This document shows, piece after piece, positions 6,586 to 11,406 of a DNA stretch of 11,406 nt. How positions within the stretch are numbered: position 1 is the first letter of the stretch; the number at the start of each line of letters is the position of its first letter. The notes beneath the pieces are model-generated. The model was not told the origin of the DNA, did no database searches, and saw only the letters and a list, made by a program, of their open reading frames with translations. Position numbers and translations under genes: made by a program. Source of the stretch: Syntrophales bacterium (lineage in GTDB: Bacteria > Desulfobacterota > Syntrophia > Syntrophales > UBA2192). Location: assembly GCA_025454095.1 (NCBI GenBank), contig JALOPC010000053.1:1-11406 (forward strand), written 5' to 3'.

Positions 6586-6694
6586 GGGTATTGGGTATCG
6601 GGGACAGGGTATAGGGAAGGTACGGCAGATTATTTTGTATAAACGAAATCTTCATCCATCCCGAGACCCTAAACCCTGGACCCTAAACCCTTGC
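6586..6694. repeat. inverted GGGTNNN / CCCNNNN heptamer arms without a gene
   Basis: Left arm: five seven-base units starting with GGG at 6586, 6593, 6600, 6607 and 6614. Right arm: five units starting with CCC at 6660, 6667, 6674, 6681 and 6688. The two units at 6667 and 6681 are CCCTAAA, identical to a plant-type telomere repeat. Only 39 bp (6621-6659), visibly AT-rich, lie between the arms. On the minus strand the 39 bp contain ATGAAGATT (complement of 6647-6655), the same first nine bases as the four-helix-bundle gene at 8999. This could be a leftover of that gene in the opposite orientation, or chance. The arms begin one base after the der stop codon. I read the locus as a gene-less version of the 8963-9422 element. 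Confidence 0.7.
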
Positions 6695-6719
6695 TTTTCA
6701 AAATTTCCTGTGCTAGAGA
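6691..6719 (+). promoter_or_regulatory. possible promoter of the binding-protein gene
   Basis: TTGCTT (6691-6696), a 17-base spacer, then an extended -10 TG-C-TAGAGA (6711-6719). Each box is only a half match, but spacing is exact and the TG extension helps. The -35 box overlaps the last CCC heptamer of the right arm, so the repeat may contribute to the promoter. The leader to the ATG at 6805 would be about 80 bases. Confidence 0.35.
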
Positions 6720-6804
6720 AGCGCTTTATCGGGGCCTGAATGCCCGCTGATCACGCTGCCTTGTCTTTCATCCTGTCAAGGGATATCAAAAAAGGAGGAG
6801 AGTT

Positions 6805-7983
6805 ATGAAGATGAGACACCTGGTGGTCGCGTTACTGGTCCTGGGCCTGGCCGTCTCGATGCCGGCACCCGCATTTTCCCAGGCGAAATCGGACACGATC
6901 AAGATCGGCGCGTTCCTGCCCATGACGGGAGGGGTGGCTGCCTACGGCCAGGGTTCCTGGCAGGGCATTCAGGTCGCCAGGGACATGAAGCCGACCATCC
7001 TCGGCAAGAAGGTCGAACTCGTGCTCGCCGACGACAAGAGCGACAAGATCGAGGCCGCCAACGCAGTGACCCGGCTGGTCGAGAAGGAAAAGGTCGTCGC
7101 CATCATCGGCTCCTCCATCAGCGGCAACACGATGGCCGGCGGGCCGATCGCCGAAAAGGCCGGCGTGCCCATCATCTCCCCCACGGCCACCAACCCCCTC
7201 GTGACGCAGGGCAAGAAGTACATCTTCCGCGTGTGCTTCATCGACCCCTTCCAGGGCGAGATGGCCGCCAAGTATGCCTATGAAACCCTGAAGAAGCGAA
7301 AGGCCGCCCTCATCATCGACAAGGCGCAGGACTACTGCGTCGGTCTGGCCGACTTTTTCGAAAAGAGCTTCACCAAGCTCGGCGGCCAGATCGTGGCGAA
7401 GACCTACTGCCAGACCGGCGACAAGGACTTCACGGCCCAGCTCTCGGCCATCAAGGCAAAGAACCCCGACGTGCTCTACATGCCCAACTACTACACCGAA
7501 GTCGCCCTCGCCATGAAACAGGCCAAGGACCTCGGGCTGAATCTCCCCGTGCTCTCCGGTGACGGCGCGCAGGACAAGGCGCTCATCGACATCGGCAAGC
7601 AGTACGTGGAAGGCCTGATGCTGACGGGTCACTTCGAGAAGGCCGCGGCGAACACGGACCTGGCCAAGAAGTTCATCCCCCTCTACGAGAAGAAGTTCGG
7701 CAAGGTCGGGACCTTCGACGTCATGGGCGCCGATGCGTACTTCGTGCTGGCCGACGCGATCGAGCGCGCCAAGTCCACCGACGGCGCCAAAATCCGCGCA
7801 GCCTTGGCGTCCACGAAGAACTTCAAGGGCATCTCCGGCACCATGACGATCGGTGAGGACGGCAACGCGATCAAGAGCCTCGTCATCGTCCAGGTCCGCG
7901 GAGGCGACTTCAAGTACGTGGCCACCGTCGAGCCCGCCGGCGCGAAGCCCGAACCGAAGAAAGCGGCTCCGAAGAAGAAATAA
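6805..7983 (+). CDS. livJ: branched-chain amino-acid ABC transporter, periplasmic substrate-binding protein
   Basis: Captures the substrate in the periplasm and delivers it to the LivHM channel. The 392-residue protein has a Sec signal peptide (basic MKMRH, hydrophobic core 6-19) with likely cleavage after residue 25 or 27 (AFS-QA-K). The mature part has the Peripla_BP_6 layout: TIKIGAFLPMTGGVAAYGQ (31-49), VVAIIGSSISGNTMA (97-111), VPIISPTATNP (121-131), PDVLYMPNYYTEV (221-233), GADAYFVLADAI (308-319). The family binds leucine, isoleucine, valine or a range of other small amides and acids, so the substrate cannot be fixed from sequence. AAGGAGGAG (6792-6800) directly precedes the ATG, the strongest ribosome site in the window. 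The last 16 residues are a Lys/Pro/Ala tail (KPEPKKAAPKKK) not usual for the family. An intrinsic terminator follows, so it can be made in excess over the membrane subunits. Confidence 0.88.
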   Translation: MKMRHLVVALLVLGLAVSMPAPAFSQAKSDTIKIGAFLPMTGGVAAYGQGSWQGIQVARDMKPTILGKKVELVLADDKSDKIEAANAVTRLVEKEKVVAIIGSSISGNTMAGGPIAEKAGVPIISPTATNPLVTQGKKYIFRVCFIDPFQGEMAAKYAYETLKKRKAALIIDKAQDYCVGLADFFEKSFTKLGGQIVAKTYCQTGDKDFTAQLSAIKAKNPDVLYMPNYYTEVALAMKQAKDLGLNLPVLSGDGAQDKALIDIGKQYVEGLMLTGHFEKAAANTDLAKKFIPLYEKKFGKVGTFDVMGADAYFVLADAIERAKSTDGAKIRAALASTKNFKGISGTMTIGEDGNAIKSLVIVQVRGGDFKYVATVEPAGAKPEPKKAAPKKK

Positions 7984-8010
7984 GCAAGCAGGCGATAAAC
8001 CGATGGACAG

Positions 8011-8041
8011 AGAGGGGCGATTGAACGATCGCCCCTCTTTT
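8011..8041 (+). terminator. intrinsic terminator between livJ and livH
   Basis: A perfect 11-base-pair stem, AGAGGGGCGAT (8011-8021) with ATCGCCCCTCT (8028-8038), has a six-base loop and ends in TCTTTT (8036-8041). It lies 27 bases past the livJ stop and 29 bases before the livH start. No good promoter is seen between it and livH, so partial readthrough probably sets the ratio of binding protein to permease. Confidence 0.85.
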
Positions 8042-8070
8042 GTAAACGCTCAGGGTCGGGGACGGTTTAT

Positions 8071-8958
8071 TTGGAACTGACTTTCTTTCTCCAGCAGATG
8101 ATCAACGGTGTGGCCCTGGGGAGCCTCTACGGGCTCATCGCCATCGGCTACACCATGGTCTACGGGATCATCCGGCTCATCAATTTCGCCCACGGCGACG
8201 TCATGATGATGGGGTGCTACTTCGCCTACTTCGGCATCCTCATGTTCAGCCTCCCCTGGTGGGCCTCGTTCGTCGTCGCGATCGTCCTGACAGCCCTCCT
8301 GGGCATGATGATGGACAAGGGCGCGTACGTGCCCGTCCGTAACGCCCCGCGCATCTCGGCCCTCATCACGGCCATCGGCGTCTCGTTCCTGCTCGAAAAC
8401 CTCGGCCTCGTCGTCTTCGGGGGTCGTCCCAAGGGCTTCGAGACACCCGACATGTTCAGCGAGGTCTACGAGGTCGCCGGTCTCATGTTCCCCGCCCTGG
8501 TCCTCTGGACGCCCCTGCTGACCCTGGCCATCCTCGGCGTTGTCCTCTTCATCATCTACCGGACCAAGACGGGACGGGCCATGCGCTGCATCAGCCACGA
8601 CATGGAAACGACGCGGCTGATGGGCGTCGACGTCAACCGGATCATCTCGATCACCTTCGCCGTGGGCTCCGCAGCGGCGGCAGCGGGCGGGATCATGTGG
8701 GCCATGCGATACCCCGAGATCAACCCGCTGATGGGCATCATCCCCGGCTTCAAGGCCTTCGTGGCCGCCGTCCTGGGCGGCATCGGCAACATCACCGGTG
8801 CGATGCTCGGGGGGCTTTTGCTGGGGGTTGCGGAGATCCTGCTCGTGGCCCTGATGCCGGAGCTGGCCGGCTACCGCGACGCCGTGGCCTTCGGCCTGCT
8901 GATCCTGATCCTGCTCTTCCGCCCCACGGGGCTGATGGGAACGAAACTGCCGGATTAA
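8071..8958 (+). CDS. livH: branched-chain amino-acid ABC transporter permease LivH
   Basis: One of the two inner-membrane channel subunits. The 295-residue protein is almost entirely hydrophobic segments. Family blocks: LQQMINGVALGSLYGLIAIG (7-26), YTMVYGIIRLINFAHGDVMM (27-46), the cytoplasmic coupling region GRAMRCISHDMETTRLMGVD (168-187) and GGIGNITGAMLGG (236-248), ending FRPTGLMG. The start is a TTG at 8071 with GGGGA (8058-8062) eight bases upstream. The ATG at 8098 would remove the first nine conserved residues and has no ribosome site. The stop TAA is four bases before the first GGGT heptamer of the inserted element, which separates livH from its usual neighbour livM by 514 bp. Confidence 0.9.
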   Translation: MELTFFLQQMINGVALGSLYGLIAIGYTMVYGIIRLINFAHGDVMMMGCYFAYFGILMFSLPWWASFVVAIVLTALLGMMMDKGAYVPVRNAPRISALITAIGVSFLLENLGLVVFGGRPKGFETPDMFSEVYEVAGLMFPALVLWTPLLTLAILGVVLFIIYRTKTGRAMRCISHDMETTRLMGVDVNRIISITFAVGSAAAAAGGIMWAMRYPEINPLMGIIPGFKAFVAAVLGGIGNITGAMLGGLLLGVAEILLVALMPELAGYRDAVAFGLLILILLFRPTGLMGTKLPD

Positions 8959-8962
8959 AAAA

Positions 8963-8997
8963 GGGTATTGGGTCTCGGGTATCGGGTATAGGGCAAA
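8963..8997 (+). repeat. left arm, five GGG-initial heptamers
   Basis: Units are GGGTATT, GGGTCTC (8970), GGGTATC (8977), GGGTATA (8984) and GGGCAAA (8991). Five G3 runs spaced by four bases could also form a G-quadruplex in the RNA or in the plus DNA strand. The AGGG at 8990-8993, five bases before the ATG at 8999, doubles as the Shine-Dalgarno of the enclosed gene. Confidence 0.8.
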
Positions 8998-8998
8998 A

Positions 8999-9370
8999 AT
9001 GAAGATTCAGAGCTATAGAGAGCTGATTGCCTATCAGAAAGCTTATCAACTGGCACTTGACATATACAAGACCACGAAGAAATTCCCGAAGGACGAACTG
9101 TTCGGGATCGTTTCTCAGATGCGAAGAAGTGCTGTTTCAGTTCCTTGCAATATCGCAGAAGGATATTGTCGAAATCACAGAAAAGAATACGTGCAATTTC
9201 TAAACATTGCTTTTGGTTCATGTGGCGAGTTGGAAACACTGTTATCTCTGTCCAAAGATCTCGGATATCTTGCTCTGAATGATTTCAATACGTTTGATGA
9301 ACAATTGAAGGACGTTTCAAGATTATTATGGAAATTGATTGTTTCGTTAAAGGGCCGACAGCCGGAATAA
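8999..9370 (+). CDS. four-helix-bundle protein, S23 / 23S rRNA intervening-sequence family
   Basis: The 123-residue protein clearly belongs to the S23 (TIGR02436-type) four-helix-bundle family, first known from intervening sequences in the 23S rRNA of Leptospira and others. Key blocks are SYRELIAYQKAYQLALDIY (5-23), then SQMRRSAVSVPCNIAEGY (39-56) and RKEYVQFLNIAFGSCGELET (61-80). It has no known catalytic residues. Relatives form oligomers (pentamers in solved structures) with a basic surface, and their cellular role is unknown; nucleic-acid binding has been proposed. Here it is not in rRNA but between livH and livM, enclosed by inverted heptamer arms. Its base composition and codon choice (many AAA, GAA, ATT, TTT) differ from the GC-rich neighbours, a sign of separate origin. 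Its frame is intact, so it has been kept or has arrived recently. Confidence 0.9.
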   Translation: MKIQSYRELIAYQKAYQLALDIYKTTKKFPKDELFGIVSQMRRSAVSVPCNIAEGYCRNHRKEYVQFLNIAFGSCGELETLLSLSKDLGYLALNDFNTFDEQLKDVSRLLWKLIVSLKGRQPE

Positions 9371-9387
9371 GAATGATCTTCTTCATT

Positions 9388-9422
9388 CCCTAGACCCGAT
9401 ACCCCATACCCGAGACCCTGTT
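9388..9422 (+). repeat. right arm, five CCC-initial heptamers
   Basis: Units are CCCTAGA, CCCGATA (9395), CCCCATA (9402), CCCGAGA (9409) and CCCTGTT (9416). They pair with the left arm in seven-base register. Just beyond lies TTGAGA (9422-9427), five of six matches to a -35 box, but no acceptable -10 follows at 16-18 bases. I therefore do not call a promoter for livM here. Confidence 0.75.
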
Positions 9423-9472
9423 TGAGAAATGCTGTATCCTGGCCCTTAGCGAGCAAAGCTGGATAGTCAAAC

Positions 9473-10522
9473 ATGGACATCAATCATAAACGAAACGTCC
9501 TCCTCTCCGTTCTCGGCACGATGCTCGTGCTGGCGGTGGTGCAGCTTGCCGGCAGCCACGGCACGGAGTACCAGATCCGCATCCTGAACAACATCGCCAT
9601 CTTCATCGTCATGGCCGTGAGCTACAACCTCATCAACGGCGTCACGGGGCAGTTCTCGCTCGCGCCCAACGCATTCGTCGCCCTCGGCGCGTACACGTCG
9701 GCCCTGCTCACCCTGACGCCGGCGGAGAAGGAGATCTCGTTCATCATCGAGCCCTGCATCTGGCCCCTGAGCGTGATCACGACCCCCTTCCTCGTCTCGC
9801 TGCTGGCAGCGGGTGTCGTGTCGGCCCTTCTGGCGTTCGTCATGGGTTTCCCCGTTTTCCGCACCCGCGGGGACTATCTGGCCATCGTAACCCTCGGCTT
9901 CGGGGAGGTGGTGCGCGTGATTGCCAACAACACGCAGAGCATCACCAACGGCCCGCTCGGCCTCAAGGGAATCGCCGAGCACACAACCCTCTGGTGGTCC
10001 TGCGGCGCGGCCATTGTCACCGTGTTCCTGATAGGCCGGATGGTCCGCAGCAGCTACGGCATGGCCATGAAGGCCATCAAGTACGACGAGGCGGCGGCCG
10101 AGGCCGTGGGCATCAACACCTACTGGCACAAGATGCTCGCCTTCACGACGAGCGGCTTCTTCCAGGGAATCGGCGGGGGTCTTCTGGCCCACCTGATCAC
10201 CACGATCTCGCCCACGCTCTTCACCTTCTTCCTGACCTTCAACCTCCTGATCATCATCGTCATGGGCGGTCTCGGCAGCACGACCGGGGCCATTCTCGGG
10301 GCCATCCTCTTCACCTGGGGCGGCGAGTGGCTTCGCTTCGTCGACGAGCCCATGAACCTCGGCTTCGTCGAGATCCCCGGCATCCCCGGCATGCGCATGG
10401 TCATCTTCTCGTGCATCCTGATCTTCATCATGATTTTCGCCCGCCACGGAATCATGGGGACGAGGGAGTTCAACTGGAACTGGCTGTGCAGGAAGCTCGG
10501 TATCGGAGGTCGCGCCCGATGA
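9473..10522 (+). CDS. livM: branched-chain amino-acid ABC transporter permease LivM
   Basis: Second inner-membrane channel subunit, partner of LivH. The 349-residue protein has a short polar N-terminus and many hydrophobic helices. Family blocks: SYNLINGVTGQFSLAPNAF (50-68), FPVFRTRGDYLAIVTLGFGE (126-145), SITNGPLGLKGI (156-167), the coupling region SYGMAMKAIKYDEAAAEAVGIN (194-215) and VMGGLGSTTGAILGA (263-277), ending with RHGIMG and a charged tail. The ATG at 9473 has a weak site (GGA, 9461-9463), perhaps because it was once coupled to livH before the element at 8963-9422 came between. Its stop overlaps the livG start as ATGA, so livM, livG and livF are tightly coupled. Confidence 0.9.
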   Translation: MDINHKRNVLLSVLGTMLVLAVVQLAGSHGTEYQIRILNNIAIFIVMAVSYNLINGVTGQFSLAPNAFVALGAYTSALLTLTPAEKEISFIIEPCIWPLSVITTPFLVSLLAAGVVSALLAFVMGFPVFRTRGDYLAIVTLGFGEVVRVIANNTQSITNGPLGLKGIAEHTTLWWSCGAAIVTVFLIGRMVRSSYGMAMKAIKYDEAAAEAVGINTYWHKMLAFTTSGFFQGIGGGLLAHLITTISPTLFTFFLTFNLLIIIVMGGLGSTTGAILGAILFTWGGEWLRFVDEPMNLGFVEIPGIPGMRMVIFSCILIFIMIFARHGIMGTREFNWNWLCRKLGIGGRAR

Positions 10523-11289
10523 GTGTGCTCTCGGTAGAACATCTCACGATGAAGTTCGGCGGCCTCGTGGCCGTGAACGACTTTCATCTGGAGCTCGAGA
10601 AGGGCGAGATCGTGGGTCTCATCGGCCCCAACGGCGCAGGCAAGACGACCGTCTTCAACATGATCGCCGGCTACTACGTGCCTACGGAGGGTTCGATCCG
10701 CTTCCAGGGCCAGCCGACCCAGGGCAAGAAGGCCAACCAGATCACAAAAGCCGGAATCGCCCGCACCTTCCAGAACATCCGCCTCTTCTCGGAGCTCTCC
10801 GTCATCGAGAATGTCATGATCGGCTACCACTGCCGACTCCGATCCACGTTCCTCGGCGCAACCCTGAAGCTGCCCCTCTACCGCCGCGAGGAGAAAATGA
10901 TGCACGAAGGGGCCTTGAAGCTTCTGGCCGAGGTCGGGCTGACGGACGTGGCGCACGAGATGTCCACTTCCCTGCCCTACGGAAAGCAGAGGCGCCTCGA
11001 AATTGCCAGGGCGCTCGCCACGGGCCCGCAACTCCTGCTGCTGGACGAACCGGCCGCAGGCATGAACCCCAACGAGACGCAGGACCTGCTGCAGCTCATC
11101 CTCAGGCTCCGGAAAGACTACGACCTGACGGTATTCCTGATCGAGCACGACATGAAGTTCGTCATGGAGATCTGCGAGCGCATCAAGGTGCTCGATTACG
11201 GGACCACGATTGCCGAGGGCACGCCCCACGAGATCCAGAACAATCCAAGGGTCATCGAGGCCTACCTGGGGGAGGTGCAGTGTGCTTAA
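10519..11289 (+). CDS. livG: branched-chain amino-acid ABC transporter ATP-binding protein LivG
   Basis: One of two cytoplasmic ATPases that drive the LivHM channel. The 256-residue length is normal. ATPase motifs in order: Walker A GPNGAGKT (36-43), Q-loop Q85 in ARTFQNIRLF, ABC signature LPYGKQRRLEIARAL (152-166; the LSGGQ position reads PYGKQ, usual for LivG), Walker B LLLLDEP (172-178) followed by AAGMNPNE, and switch histidine H210 in LIEHDM. The ATG at 10519 overlaps the livM stop and has GGAGGT (10505-10510) eight bases upstream. A much longer open frame upstream in the same frame is only the shadow of livM. Confidence 0.95.
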   Translation: MSVLSVEHLTMKFGGLVAVNDFHLELEKGEIVGLIGPNGAGKTTVFNMIAGYYVPTEGSIRFQGQPTQGKKANQITKAGIARTFQNIRLFSELSVIENVMIGYHCRLRSTFLGATLKLPLYRREEKMMHEGALKLLAEVGLTDVAHEMSTSLPYGKQRRLEIARALATGPQLLLLDEPAAGMNPNETQDLLQLILRLRKDYDLTVFLIEHDMKFVMEICERIKVLDYGTTIAEGTPHEIQNNPRVIEAYLGEVQCA

Positions 11290-11406
11290 GGTCGAGGGCC
11301 TGAACGTCCACTACGGCGGCATCCACGCGCTGAAAAACGTGTCGATCCACGTGCCCGAGGAAAAGGTCGTCACCCTCGTGGGGGCCAACGGCGCGGGCAA
11401 GAGCAC
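11282..11406 (+). CDS. livF: branched-chain amino-acid ABC transporter ATP-binding protein LivF (5' part, cut by window end)
   Basis: Second ATPase of the LIV transporter; only 41 complete codons are present. They read LKVEGLNVHYGGIHALKNVS and go on to the Walker A motif GANGAGKS (34-41), where the window ends. The GANGAGKS wording, as against GPNGAGKT, is typical of LivF. The start is a GTG at 11282 that overlaps the livG end by 8 nt, with a strong site GGGGGAGGT (about 11267-11275) six bases upstream. Confidence 0.88.
   Translation, partial: MLKVEGLNVHYGGIHALKNVSIHVPEEKVVTLVGANGAGKS

Larger units (their letters stand above)
8963..9422 (+). mobile_element. heptamer-armed S23/four-helix-bundle element inside the liv operon
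   Basis: The element has three parts. Left arm 8963-8997: units starting with GGG at 8963, 8970, 8977, 8984 and 8991. Then the AT-richer four-helix-bundle gene 8999-9370. Right arm 9388-9422: units starting with CCC at 9388, 9395, 9402, 9409 and 9416. In register, about 26 of 31 bases of the arms (8963-8993 with 9388-9418) are complementary; GGGTATC at 8977-8983 is a perfect match to its partner. RNA from this locus could fold into one long stem with the gene in the loop, as in the intervening sequences of fragmented 23S rRNA. I see no transposase and no clear target duplication. Calling it mobile rests on its foreign composition, its interruption of livH-livM and the related arm pair at 6586-6694. 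Confidence 0.6.

Noticed and set aside
6762..6789. Promoter TTGTCT / TATCAA before livJ
   Set aside because: Spacing is good, but transcription would start within the Shine-Dalgarno of livJ, leaving almost no leader.
6586..9422. CRISPR array reading of the heptamer repeats
   Set aside because: Units are seven bases with no spacers of 25-40 bases, no cas genes are near, and the arms are inverted rather than all in one direction.

Overview
The window looks like a chromosomal stretch of a GC-rich, Gram-negative anaerobe. I infer a Desulfobacterota-type (former Deltaproteobacteria, Syntrophales-like) lineage from the gene order rnc - Elp3-like radical SAM - era - der, the NIL-domain ferredoxin and the LIV-type amino-acid transporter. 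The lineage is not proven by anything here. Almost all of the DNA is coding and mostly on the plus strand, with one small gene on the minus strand.

Layout. Positions 1-61 hold the unresolved tail of an upstream unit plus a structured GC-rich stretch. A NIL-domain two-cluster ferredoxin (116-535) has its own sigma70-like promoter. It converges on a small two-helix membrane protein on the minus strand (635-976). A near-consensus promoter (1048-1076) and a structured leader then open an RNA-processing and ribosome-assembly cluster: mtaB (tRNA ct6A37 methylthiotransferase), rnc (RNase III, 11-nt overlap), a radical SAM gene that has lost its cluster-binding N-terminus, era (TTG start, 8-nt overlap) and der. 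From 6805 onward there is a branched-chain amino-acid (LIV) ABC transporter: periplasmic binding protein, intrinsic terminator, livH, livM, livG and the first 41 codons of livF, which runs off the end.

The unusual content is a family of heptamer-repeat arms seen at three places. (1) Between livH and livM an AT-richer gene for an S23-type four-helix-bundle protein is enclosed by inverted arrays of five GGGTNNN / CCCNNNN heptamers (8963-9422). It resembles the intervening sequences of fragmented 23S rRNA, but it sits inside a protein-coding operon. (2) Between der and livJ an arm pair of the same kind (6586-6694) encloses only 39 bp, as if the gene had been lost. (3) Between rnc and the radical SAM gene there is a four-unit array of ACTCNNN heptamers (3311-3338), exactly where the radical SAM gene's CX3CX2C region should be. 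At (1) and (2) the left arm starts within a few bases of the upstream stop codon. A 14-nt sequence next to the right arm is almost identical at (2) and (3).

I suggest these are full, gene-less and solo-arm forms of one dispersed element class. It remodels operons by inserting just after stop codons, may place RNase III-sensitive stems or G-quadruplexes in the mRNA, and in one case is associated with 5' truncation of a conserved gene.
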